This document shows positions 33,896 through 45,278 of a DNA stretch of 64,000 nt, piece by piece. The stretch's first letter is position 1, and each line of letters begins with the position of its first letter. Source of the stretch: Auriscalpium vulgare (lineage: Eukaryota; Basidiomycota; Agaricomycetes; Russulales; Auriscalpiaceae); the NCBI GenBank assembly GCA_019915015.1, contig JAHBBC010000010.1:1426001-1490000 (forward strand), written 5' to 3'. The translations under genes were made by a program, and so were the position numbers. Under the pieces are notes generated by a model, which did not search any database, was not told the origin of the DNA, and worked only from the letters and a program-made list of their open reading frames with translations.

Positions 33896-35777
33896 ATGGA
33901 CAAGATAAAGTCATTTTTGAACAAACATGGCAACGACCACGCGCCCTCCCAGCCAATTTTACCCTCAGTGCCCCAGGCGCCTCCGTCTCTGACGGTTGGC
34001 TTCCCCAACGCCCAAGATCTATATCGCTATAGAAAGCAGCGCGGAGTTAATCTAGGTGAGAGACTCTTCCTTTGGCATCGGTGTGCTTTTCCAACTACCG
34101 CGCATCTTAGGTTCGTGGTTTGTTCTGGAGAGATGGATCGCGGATGCTCCTTACCGCGCCGCGGCATCGCCTGGACAAAGCGATCACGACGTCGCTCGCG
34201 GGTCGGATGCCCGGCGCATCCTTGAGGAACATTGGGACAATTGGATCACGGAGAATGATTGGAGATGGATAGCAGAGAGAGGCTTCAACACTGTCAGGAT
34301 ACCGGTACGTCTCAGGCTCTTTTGCGATTAGGTCATTATGAACGCAACTCCCAGATCGGCTTCTACGAACTTTGTGGCATCGATCCATCGGTGCTCGTGG
34401 GTACCGACTTTGCAAGCCTCGGGCACATTTTCGAGGGCGCATGGCCCCGCATCATGAACGCCATCGCGACGGCACACCGGTTTGGTCTAGGCGTGTTGAT
34501 AGGTAGGTCGCACGCTCTTCTGGCGTCGAAACGCGTCGCTAAAGGATCGCTGATTGCAGACATCCATGCTGCACCTGGAAAGCAGAACCAAGATTCCCAC
34601 TCCGGCACGTCTTCCAAACAAGTCTCGTTTTTCAATTCCTCAAATTTTGCGCGCACAACACAAATTCTCACTTTGCTTCTGGCTCGTCTGTCCGCCTTCA
34701 CTCGAGCCCACAACCCCCCTCTTCCGAATGTCGTTGGCATCGAGCTGGTCAATGAGCCCAACCCTCCGGACAGCAAGGCGCTGCAGCAATGGTATCGGAC
34801 CACAACTGCTGCTATGCGACAAGTAGACCCGGACATGCCTTTATACATCGGGGATTCGTGGCGCACAGACGAGTACGCTGGATTCATTAAGTCGCTGGGC
34901 GATCAGTCGCCATCATCACATTCCTCTTTCATGGCGCTCGATCATCACCTCTATAGGTGCTTTACCTCATCGGACAATTCTACTCCAGCCTGGAAACACG
35001 CGCAGAATCTACGAACGCCGTCTGAAGGAACACCAGGGACGTTCGAGCGCGTGTCCTCCGCGCTTGCCTCTGTTGGCGCGGGCCTCGTTGTTGGCGAATG
35101 GTCTGGCGCACTCAATCCGGGCTCCTTACACGGAGTCTCGGATGAGATCACTGCGAAACGCGATTTCGTCAACGCGCAGCTTGCTCTCTACGAGCAACAT
35201 TGTGCGGGCTGGTTTTGGTGGACCTACAAGAAGCAGTCGGCCGGCGACAGTGGGTGGAGCATGCGGGACGCCGTTGACAAAGGCGTCTTCCCGCTTTGGG
35301 TCGGTATCCGCGTCAGGCGGCAGTTAGACCAGGATCCTGGGCGTGTATCAAGAAGAGAAGTGGCGCAAAACTCAGCTCTCGGTATGTTCTTACGTCTCGT
35401 TAGAAAGTACCCGTCTCATCCTCTCTTTGTACTCGGCCGGTTCTCAGGGGACCATGCAGGATGGTGGGCCAAGTATCCTGATGGAGAATACGAGCACTGG
35501 CGCTTCGCCGAAGGGTTCGCGCAAGGCTGGGAGGATGCGTACGTGTTCTTGACTTCAGGCTCACCGAACGGCTCGGCTCCCGAGATTGGATTCAAGGCGG
35601 CTTGGGCAAAGCGTCGCGCTACTGAGCACACGAGAACGAAAGGGAATCGAAATGTGTGGGAATACGGTGGGCAGCGTTTGCATTGAGTACTCAGGGCAGG
35701 CTAATCCTTCACTAGAACATGGGCTAGTCCAAGGCATCGATGCTGCTAAGAGCGACTTCCGGCGTATATGTGCTTGA
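33896..35777 (+). CDS. GH5 family glucanase-like protein (intracellular exo-beta-1,3-glucanase type)
   Basis: Six exons (33896-34055, 34111-34304, 34355-34502, 34560-35381, 35448-35666, 35716-35777) give 534 aa. There is no signal peptide, so it is probably cytosolic. The order of blocks fits fungal GH5: GSWFVLERWIADAPY, WITENDWRWIAERGFNTVRI, DIHAAPGKQN, then acid/base Glu in VGIELVNEPNPP, the nucleophile Glu in GLVVGEWSGAL, and WFWWTYKK. The C-terminal extension (EYEHWRFAEGFAQGWEDAY, then EHGLVQGIDAAKSDF) is typical of the basidiomycete subgroup with a helical tail. The start at 33896 was chosen because the frame matches the family N-terminus. An upstream ATG at 33838 is in another frame. 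The gene is intact. Confidence 0.88.
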
Positions 35778-36006
35778 AGTTTAATGATGAGCATGTGGTT
35801 GTAGACACTCGAACTCGCTCGACAGATGAGAGAGTCCACTATGGTTCAGTACTATATTTCAGAAATATTCCCTCTCAGTCTATTTTGGGGATGCTGGACA
35901 GCTGTCACGCCACAACCGCCGCCGCCGCCGTCGGCCGGCCGCTGCGCAACGTTGTCTCCTACCACCACCTAGCCAAGCACTGAGCATTGTACGAGACGTC
36001 AGCACC

Positions 36007-39000
36007 ATGGCCGCATCGCTTTCGGCTGTTGCAAAATCGTCTTCGCACCCATCTGGTTAGTACAGTATGCTATGCTCTTTGGATTTCGCTCATCTCGGCA
36101 TCTCCAGGCATCACAAGCCTACGTGATGCCAGCAAGGCATCCAAGACCGATATGGCGTTCAGCACCGTCGGCACAGCGCTAGATATCCTCAAGGAGGTGG
36201 GCGAAATGACCGCAAATGTCCCGTACATCAAGGCGCTTTCGGGCCTTGTACTCCAGATCATAAAGATTAAAGATGTACGTCCTCGCCAGCTTCCCATGGG
36301 AAAAAGCTGATGCCAGTACACAGGACGTCGATACGATGAAGGAGAAGTGGGCGGAGAATATGCGACTCGTGTTACAGATCCAAAAGATCATCGATGATTT
36401 CCACGATGCGTGCGTGGCCGACGGGAAGTCTGATGGTGATCTCCCCGATTATTTGGTGAGGGCGCTGCGTGGGCTCGAAAGGTCAGTCAGGGCTCTACTG
36501 TTTTACCGAGTCGGCTCGTCTGACGGATGTGTACATTCAGCACGTTGCAGGATGTCCTCAGTGTGCTCGCGCAGTGCACAGGCAAACGCAAGCGCGATTT
36601 CATCAGGAAGATCGCAAACCGCAGTCAATTGACGAAGGCAGTCGATGCCTGCGGCCGCGATGTCCAGAATGCCCTTACCATTCTCAATGTCAGTCCGGAT
36701 GGTGGCTTTATGACGTGTGCTAACTATATTGCCTGATTCATAGATGCGACTGGTCCTGTACCAGGGCAGCACGATGAACGACGTCGCTCTCGCGATCAAG
36801 GCTCAGGTTGGTTGACTAGAGCAAATATGTCAGTTACTTCTTACTCATCCGACGGCATAGATGGCCTCCCGGTCTTCGCCGGCATCTAAACCGTGCGTCC
36901 GACGGATTCTATTCACGGAGGCTTATTCAACTGACCTCTTGGACAGCGCACCGCCGGTCCTACGAAGGCCATACCCGTTCATCGGACGTGATGTCGAGGT
37001 CAACGACATTGTCAATCGCATTCTCCAAAAGACACCCGCCAGGATTGCCATCCTAGGCCCTGGGGGCATGGGCAAGACATCCGTTGCTCTTGCAGCTCTG
37101 AACATGGTTCAGGACCAGGAGCTCTACCGCGATGCATGCTACTTTGTGTCTTGCGAGGCCATCTTGTCTGCCAACGACTTGATCACCAAGCTTGCTCAGA
37201 CCTTTGACATTGCCATTGAGCCTGGTGATAACTCTATTGAGAGAAAAGTCATGGCATATCTGAACTCTGTGACATGCATGCTCTGCCTGGATAACTTTGA
37301 AACTCCTTGGGAGGCCCAAACCATTGCAGTGGAAGAGCTACTAGCTCAAATTTCTTCTTTGCAGAATGTGGGCTTGGTTATAACCGTACGAGGGGAAGAG
37401 TATCCTGCTTCTACCTCATGGGATAAATCTCCCCTAGATATTATCAAGCCACTTGATTTTGAATCTGCAACACAGACGTTTGAAAATGTTTCACAGAAGT
37501 CTGATGAATTCTCAGCCAAGCTGATTCAAGCTGTTGATTGTATCCCCTTGGCTGTGAATCTCCTTGCACATCTTGCTCAAACTGAGTCAACAGCTTCATT
37601 GTGGCAAAGATGGGAAAAAAGTCACACTACCATGGTTAAGAGAAATGTCAGCAAATCTAGATTGACAAGCCTTGATCATTCTATCATGTTGTCTTTGGAA
37701 AGTGCCAGAATGGCTGCATGCCCACTTGCAACAGAATTTCTGGGCATTCTTAGTATGCTCCCAGATGGCCTACATCTCAGCAAGGTTTCTGATTTACAGC
37801 TTGCATATGATGAAGTTATGAATATTGAGGAAGTCATTGCAGTTCTCAAGCAAAACTCTCTTGTCTATATCTCTCTCAATGACAGGCTATCCATACTGTC
37901 ACCCATCCGATTGGTAGTCCTACAGGTTTTGAACCCCTCTCAGGAAATGAAGATAGTTCTGCAGGAATATTACATGCAGCAGATTGAGGAGCAAGATAGC
38001 AATGGGACATTTGGAACAGCAAGAGCTGTATTTATGCCCGAGATAGGCAATGTACAAGCTGTGCTGGAAAATTCCCTACATGACTATGAACAGAAAGAGA
38101 GAGTTGTAGGCACCATAGCAAAGTTTTCAGAAATATGTTACTGTTTGGGGCTTAGTGATATAGGCTTAATATCCAAGGGAACTTCAATTGCAGTTGATAT
38201 CAATCAAAAACTCTATGGGAACTGTTTATATCAGTGGGGCAAATTGTATTTGCAATCTGCTCAATATGAAGAAGCAGCTGAGAAGCTACATGATGCTCTT
38301 TGTGCCCATGTGAATGTGCATGATTTATCAAGACAAGCCCAAGATCACTATTATATATCTATTATACATGGCCACCAGGCCAAGACAGACCAACAGGGTA
38401 GATCTGGAGAAGAAACAGAGCTTGATATTTCTCTTGATTTATATACCCAGGCAGACAACAAAATGGGAAGGGCTCACTGTTTGAATGCATTAGGATGCCT
38501 ATATAGAAAATACGGAGAACTGGAGAAAGCAGTATGTTCAATGAATGAAGCACTTCAATTGCACCAAGAGGTGAAAGATGTTCTTGGTCAGGCAAATGAT
38601 CTGCAAGGCTTGGGTGAAATTTACCTTCACAAGTCAGATTATGTAGAAGCAGAGAAGAGATTTCTACAAGCTTTGAAGCTTCACAAAGAAGAAGGTTCAC
38701 TGTCAGGTCAAGCTGATGATATGAGGCAGTTAGGGAAAGTGTATTATATGCATTTGTCAGATTATGTGAAAGCAGAAGAGTACACAAGACAAGCCTTGAC
38801 TTTGAATATTGAAGCCAATGATGTTCTTGGACAAGGACATAATTTCCTACAAATTGGTCATATATACTCTTTGTCACATCAGCACACAGAAGCAGAAAAG
38901 GCATTTGTAGAAGCAGAAAAATTATATGATCAGGTATCAGATGTTCCAGGCCAAGCCAGTGTTGCCTATAGACAGGCAGAAACTATGCATAGCAGGCATG

Positions 39001-39086
39001 AGTGGAGGAAGACTCAAATTATTTTAGACAAAGCATTGGTATTGTATGTGAGAGACAACAATATGCAAGGGCAAGCAAATTGTTAG
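36007..39086 (+). CDS. NLR-type receptor: HeLo-like N-terminus, NB-ARC, TPR repeats
   Basis: A fungal NOD-like receptor candidate. Exons 36007-36055, 36108-36274, 36324-36481, 36541-36688, 36744-36806 and 36861-39086 give 936 aa. Residues 1-200 form a helical bundle like the MLKL/HeLo-type N-terminus common in Agaricomycete NLRs. The NB-ARC follows with P-loop GPGGMGKTS, Walker B MLCLDNFETPW, ITVRGEEYP and a GLPLA-like CIPLAVNLLA. After a linker come TPR units of about 40 residues (ALGCLYRKYGELEKAV, LGEIYLHKSDYVEAEKRFLQ, LGKVYYMHLSDYVKAEEYTR). Family members are thought to trigger incompatibility or defence cell death. From about 37.1 kb the last exon is strikingly AT-rich with different codon use, unlike the five short GC-rich exons before it. 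The stop lies 45 bp before a dispersed repeat. Confidence 0.85.
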
Positions 39087-39131
39087 GAGAGACAAACCTT
39101 TTGCTTACTGAACTGAAGAGTGCAAAAGAAA

Positions 39132-39332
39132 ACTAGCTGTTAGAGAGCCATTGCTAATCATGGCGGTACGATTCCTGAGCTTCCCCCACATGATTAATCC
39201 AACACCGCCAGCACACGCGGTTTTCCATTGCCGCCCACGCTGACACCGACTCCGTATGTGCCGACCGCGTGGCCGTCTTCGACATATTGGGCAATTTTGG
39301 CGACGGAGCAGGTTCTCAGGCGCGCCGCACGC
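39132..39332 (+). repeat. 201-bp direct repeat, copy 1
   Basis: Begins ACTAGCTGTTAGAGAGCC just after the NLR stop. By eye it is identical to 44527-44727. In copy 2 the match ends exactly where the outer gypsy LTR begins, so this copy shows what the empty target looked like. Confidence 0.85.
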
Positions 39333-41037
39333 CTGCTCATGAGCTTCGCCAGTGCGCGGCAGAACTGGCGCTCCGCGAGCGTCGTCTCGAGTGCAAGGAA
39401 GTGAGTGAAGATCAATGATCACGAGCAGCTCTTCCGTTAGGTCACTAGATTGGGATTCCACGTTAGAATAGAAAAAGAGAAGGCAAACGGGCGGTGTACC
39501 TCTCCAATGGAGGGACAGGAGTCCGCGAGCGAGAGACCGAGGAAGCTTCAGATGGACGGGGACCTGAGTATCGTGTCTTCCCGACGCGCATGTACTAGGC
39601 ATACAATGAGCGAGCTTCCTGCACGAATTAAACTGAAAACTCACCACGCCGCAGCGGCTCGAACACGCTGATGTGCACGCTGGACCGAAGCGCCGCGAGT
39701 CAGCCAGAGGGCCGCTGCAGCCCCAAAATACCACCGCTATGCCCCTCACGCTTGGTATGATGCTTCGTGGGTCCCCTTGGCGGCACTTGAGAGGGGTCTG
39801 GATAGAGAAGGAGCACCATTGAGAATTGCAGGAGACGACTGAAAGTGGACGACGACGTACCTTGCGCGCGGCGGCGCTCGGACAACCGACACATAACAGA
39901 CTCCAACTATTGACACGCCTGCGTCCCTCGGGCATTCGTGATCTTCAGCGCGCGTGGAGTTTGCAACGTTGAGGGTGATGGCATTGGAGGCGGAGGCACA
40001 TGGAGGGGGCGGATACGCGCCGGCCAGTGTTGGGGCGGCGTGTGACAGCGCGGTGTTGACTGGCGCATGTCGAGCAGACGCAGGGGGCTCGGTCGCGCTC
40101 GCCATGTCGATGTGGGCCTGCGACTTTGGCGTGGGCGGTGACGCGGGCGTGGGCTTGCGTCGAGCGGGTGCGGGGGACGCGGACGCGGGCGTGGGCGTGC
40201 AGCAGGGTGGTGGGGCGACGAGGACGGGCGCGGTTGCGGGTTTGGGGTTGTATAAGTCTCGCGGGACGCCTGCTCACCGGCCTCGAGCCCCTTGGGCTCG
40301 TCTCCTCGACCTGCTCCTCCTCTCTTCACTCCTTCGCCCTTCATCCTTCTCCTCCTCCCGAGCACGTGCGACACGGCTGACGTGGGGCCAGCGCGCGACA
40401 CGTCGTCGAGTGCATGTCGATGCGCTGGCGCCACTGAGCGCGGTGACGTGGCGGCGGTGCATGGCACGTCGTTGGCGTTCGAGTGCATCTTGATGTGCAG
40501 TGCGTCGAGTGCATGCGCGGCAGTGCCGTGATGGCTCGGCATCGGCCGGCAATTTTGTGACATCCAACTCTGTGCACGAAGGAAGAGAAGGCGGAGGGCC
40601 GTGGTGAGGAGGACGCGCGTGGGCGCGTCGCTGGTGGATGAGAGTGCAGGATGGAGGTGCCTGGTGAGTTGCGCGCGGCGACCGACAACGCGCGACGTGC
40701 AGGCAAGAAAACCTTCAGGTGCAAAGCGTACGACTGTTGGTAATGTGCGTCATGCATAAGCAGTTGGATCACATACTGTTGTGGCATAGTACACAAGTCT
40801 TGGAAGCCAGAGTATAGAATAGAGCCATGTGCATTGTGTCCGTGGTACGATGGGGATGGGCAGCATTGGTAGAACGCGGGCGCGAGGTCGGGCCGGCCGG
40901 ACAAACACCACCGGATGGCGCCGGCAATCAAAAAGGCAATCAAACCGGCACCCGGCGACCATGACCGAATAGATGCAGGCACGACCTCGAAAAACCCCCT
41001 AGTAAACGATTCAACTTCGTAAACTCAGGGAATCGTA

Positions 41038-41142
41038 AAGGTCTCGCCGACTCGCAGACGTACAGCAGTGACACACCCATCCACGAAGCTTGCACAGTCG
41101 CTCTCAAGCTCAAGGTCTCGCCGACTCGCAGACGTACAGCAG
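41038..41142 (+). repeat. 31-bp direct repeat pair
   Basis: The 31 bases 41038-41068 (starting AAGGTCTCGCCGACTCGCAG) recur exactly at 41112-41142, 74 bp apart. Confidence 0.8.
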
Positions 41143-43966
41143 ATTGTCACAAGCCTGCGCCCGGGCCGCTGCGTGTCTGCAGTTCCTCCCGTTCCGCGCC
41201 TGGATCCTCAAAAGAGAATCGAAACGCACATCGACAGCACTTTCTCGGGGCTGGTGATGCCGGGTACGGTGACCGCGCGCGGCACGGCAAGAATACTGCC
41301 ATTGACTCCCGGCAGACAGCTGGGCGCAACTTGATCATCCTGATGTCGGACGACCGCGTAACCGATTTGGCGGAGTCGTTGATGTCCTGGATGTACCTGC
41401 GTCTTGCTACCATGATATCATCTTCTTCGTATTCCTTCCGGACTGTCTTGCTCCCTCCATCATGTCCGTTCGCCATATCTCATTCAATTTCCTCTCTGTC
41501 TGTTACATACATAGTGTCTGTTTTCATCCCATTGTGCTCGATTCACGATCATTTGCCGCATACATCACTCGCATCTACTTATTCCTGGCTGCATCTGTAT
41601 CTACGAAGCATCACTATGTAACGGATGATCGAGAGAGCTTATCATGTGTTTAGCACGCCCCACGCGGGGTGTTCGAGAGTCGAGAACGAGCCGAGCGCGC
41701 TCGTTGTGAGGGTCGGGCAACGACGTCTCGTCCTGCACTAAATCGCACGTCGGCAGTGACTGAGGCAACAGTGACTAGGTATGAAGCACAGGAGTGCCGG
41801 AATCCATCATTGTTCGTAGAATTTGGGGCCTTGAGCGTCCGTGTACCACCGCGGCTCCTTGTCCACAACCTTCGTCAGTCCATCAGCTTTGATTTGCGCC
41901 TGGATGGGGCGGAAGTGATGCTCCTCCTCTGAGCAACCGTTCTCACAGACGATGAAATGGAGTGAGAGCGTTGATATCATCGCTCCAAGCATTGCATGGC
42001 CGTGGCAATGATACTCAACTCGTTGGTATGTTGATACACCTTGCTCCGCTGATATGCTTCGAACATAGTGATATGCCTCCTACGTGGGTGGCTACCATTT
42101 ACACAGTTCTGATGCACGTACTACTTCAATTCCGTGAGGGACCCTCCGGGCCCACTTGGTGTACTCCGCGGGGACCCTGCGGAGTCCCGCACGCCATGCA
42201 CCCCGCGGGCTCAGGTGCACCCAGCCATTGCTGGAGCGGCTGGAGCTCGCGCGCAGCGCACGAGATGTCGCGAGGTCCTCGCGGGAGCTGACAGGCCAAA
42301 CACCGTCCACGCTGCCGCCGCCTGCGCCCCGCGGGGACCCTGCGCACCCGCAAGGACCCTGCGTGCCATGCGTTGAGCGAACAACGAGCCGCGCTTTGGC
42401 GGCAGAGCGGGGCACGGAGACGCGAGCGGAATGTCCGGCATGGGCGTTGGCAGCGGTGAGCTTGGGTGCGAAGCAGTGCCCGGGATGCGCTTGTCAGAGA
42501 CGAAAGTCTCGAGCATCGCGGTGGGAACACTGTCAGACTTGAGCGCGGAGAAATTGAACGTCAAGAAGCTGCGTGTTGGCGAGGAGTCTTCCAGGGGTCA
42601 GTAGAGGGTGTGGGGTGGGATGGGAGGCGGCGTACCTGGTTTTCTCCTCGAGATACGGGTGCAGTCACCCTCCACGCAAATCTCTGCTCGTTGTCCCAAT
42701 GTGCGCCCCTGCACATCGCCCTCGCCCTCCTCGCCCTCGCCCTCGTCGTATTCGCTGAGTGTTCCTACATGTCGTGCTCATCGTCTTTGTTGTGTTCACT
42801 GTGTGTCACCCTTGTCGCACTGCGCGCCCATGTGTGTCGTCCTCGCTGCACAGCCAGGAGGCACCTGGTGTGGCGCCATACAAGACTGCGCAAAAATCAC
42901 GATTGTCAGGGGGGCATGAGGATGCGGAAGCGACACAGGAGGGCGAGTGACTGAGGGAGAGAATCTGACAAACTGTAAGCTGTAGCCTCCTGTAGCCAAA
43001 GGCTGATTCCCATGACGGGCAATCAACAAACACACATGACCGCGTGACTGTGCGGCTCTGTTCAACGCAGCGGACTTGTACCACATGCCTCCACCTGCTG
43101 CCAACCCCTGCGCCTTCCCCCCACCCTCGCGCCTCCCCCTCACACTACCAGTGCCCAGCTCAGCTATGCGACAAATCGCCAACAACGAGGATGTTAAAGG
43201 CGCGCGACGACAGGGTGCACAACCAAGACAACCGCCAGGGGTGTACAATGAGAGCAACAACAAGGAGCAGCGCACAGCAAGGGCGACGTGCAGGGGCGCA
43301 GAATGGCACGCAACACAGGCAAGGAGCAGGGGCAGACCACGACGGCGACAGGGTCATGCGGCGGCGAGGGGCACGGGCGACGACTGCAACAAGGGGTGGA
43401 CAACAACGGCGCCGACGGGCGCATGGCGGCAGCGATAGGGTGCGCGCGCTGCGGGCGACGAGGGGCGTGCGCGTCGACCAGGTGGAGCACCAACGGCGGC
43501 CGCCAATGCCGTGGCGGGGTGTACCGCAGCACCCGAGCGGCGTGCAGACCGGGCGGTATCCGCCCAGTCCTGGCGCACAACGATGGCAACAAGGGGCACG
43601 GACGTGGACCAGGCGGGCCCGTTGATAGGCCGGGTGGGGCACACGATGACGGGGTCACGGCGTGCTACAAGGGCCACGGAGGCGCGGCAAGGGCAACAAG
43701 TAGGGGCGCGCTTTGAGAGACGTGCGCGGGGTGCCAACGACGGCGGTGACAGCAGCGGCGGGCACTCGAGCGGCAGGCAGCCTGGGGCGGAGTCCGCCCG
43801 GTCCTGGCGGAGTCCCTCGGGAGAGCAATGGTGAGTGCCGCTTGACTCCTGCGGCACGGGTTTCTGTCGGTTGCGCAGGGCCCTTGCGTGGGCGAACGGC
43901 AGCTGCATCGACGGTGCCGCTGAGCCCCCGCCACACACGGTCCTGGCGGCTCAAGGTAGTGTTTTG

Positions 43967-43988
43967 CACGGGTTAGACCAACCCGTGC
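43967..43988. repeat. hairpin at a GGGTACGGGTAC tract
   Basis: CACGGGTT-AGACC-AACCCGTG forms an 8-bp stem. It is followed at 43996-44050 by GGGTACGGGTACGGG and then its complement TACCCGTTACCC. Confidence 0.6.
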
Positions 43989-44319
43989 GGGTCGCGGGTA
44001 TGGGTGACCGCGGGTACGGGTACGGGTACACGCTAGGGGTACCCGTTACCCTTCGTGTCTTTAGCATTACCCTCGCAGTTAATCAATTCAATTTTATTAT
44101 CTATTATACTGCCGTAGCCTTATTTTATAGTCAACTTGCTGGTAGTGGGCCGGTGCTAAGCACGGCAGGTACGATTTCATTTCTAATGGTTTGTAAATAT
44201 CATCATGTAGTCAATCTTAGTACACCCTACCACATGTGGGTGCCCATCATCGCTGTGCAAGAACTTGCTCAGCAACATTGTGCATTGCTCCGTGAAACAT
44301 GGACCAACCATGCCTCAAT

Positions 44320-44369
44320 CAATACCTGGCCGGCCTCGCTCGCAAGCTCGCGCAGGCCGCCAGGTATTG
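44320..44369. repeat. imperfect inverted repeat
   Basis: CAATACCTGG(C)CGGCCT at 44320 pairs with AGGCCGCCAGGTATTG ending at 44369, with a loop of about 17 nt. It may be a small element remnant. Confidence 0.55.
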
Positions 44370-44526
44370 ATCAAGGGCACAGTCTGCAGTTCAATTTCTA
44401 ATAGAAACACTTATATGTATTTCACTCTAGGTAGTACGTTGGCTAGAGCTCAGACATGACATAATTTCTGGATGCACGAATGAGGTGACAGACTTAGAGG
44501 CTTTCAAAAGCCTACAGGACTAATCT

Positions 44527-44727
44527 ACTAGCTGTTAGAGAGCCATTGCTAATCATGGCGGTACGATTCCTGAGCTTCCCCCACATGATTAATCCAACAC
44601 CGCCAGCACACGCGGTTTTCCATTGCCGCCCACGCTGACACCGACTCCGTATGTGCCGACCGCGTGGCCGTCTTCGACATATTGGGCAATTTTGGCGACG
44701 GAGCAGGTTCTCAGGCGCGCCGCACGC
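44527..44727 (+). repeat. 201-bp direct repeat, copy 2 (split by retrotransposon)
   Basis: Matches 39132-39332 base for base as far as I can see. The outer gypsy element starts at the next base. Confidence 0.85.
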
Positions 44728-45278
44728 TGATACGCCTGCCCAGCCGTCTAGCGGAGAAACACCCGAATTTTGGCATTTTCGGCATCTTCCGAAATCACGT
44801 GACCTCGGCCTGCCGGCCTCGGTCCGCACCATCAGGTTTCACTACCACCCCGCAGCGTCTATCGAAAGCGCCCCAAACACACTCGAAATAGCCTACACGC
44901 CCCACCAAGCGCCCCGAGCCACACGCCACAATCCTACGGCCCCGCACAACAAGTCACCCAGCGGCTATCTGACTCGGAGCCACACGCCACAATCCTTCCC
45001 CGCCGTGATGCGCCGCTGTCAATCATACTTCCCTTCTGCGTTCCCCGATTTCTCGATATTCCCCACATCTTGATCCACGATACGGTCCCGCCTACGTTAA
45101 TCCACAGCCGTCCGAGATAGGCAGGAGCGCTACACAACGAGCCAAGACCGCCCGTCGTACGTCCCTCCCTTCAATTTACACTCGAAATACATCGGATACC
45201 CCGCTCGACTTTACGATACACCACCAGCGCCTTACGATATAAGCGCTAGCGCGCTAATCGCACTTCGCCCCCTAGCGG
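44728..45278 (+). repeat. element 2 5' LTR, left part
   Basis: Starts TGATACGCCTG, as does the LTR of element 1 read in its own direction. It contains an imperfect version of the CACGTG palindrome near 44788-44808. The last four bases, GCGG, are repeated after element 1. Confidence 0.8.
45275..45278. repeat. target-site duplication of element 1, left
   Basis: GCGG at 45275-45278 recurs at 58025-58028, directly outside the two ends of element 1. Confidence 0.65.

Larger units (their letters stand above)
39333..44526. other. 5.2-kb block without recognised genes
   Basis: Many overlapping frames occur on both strands, but none shows a domain I know or a consistent exon chain. 40.1-40.25 kb is a G-rich stretch of GGGCGTG-like words. 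42.1-43.9 kb is very GC-rich, with repeated GGGGACCCTGCG words. 44.05-44.2 kb is AT-rich. The frames there are probably chance products of composition. It may be a graveyard of older insertions. Confidence 0.35.

Noticed and set aside
39954..40563. 179-aa plus and 218-aa minus frames
   Set aside because: Composed of Gly/Ala/Val or Pro/Arg runs from a GGGCGTG tract. No domain.
43042..43980. Overlapping frames of 120-194 codons on both strands
   Set aside because: GC-rich sequence lacks stop codons by chance in several frames at once, and no frame shows a family signature.
39132..44727. The 201-bp repeat pair as LTRs of one 5.6-kb retrotransposon
   Set aside because: Ends are not TG..CA, no gag or pol lies between, and copy 2 is cut by the outer gypsy rather than ending naturally.
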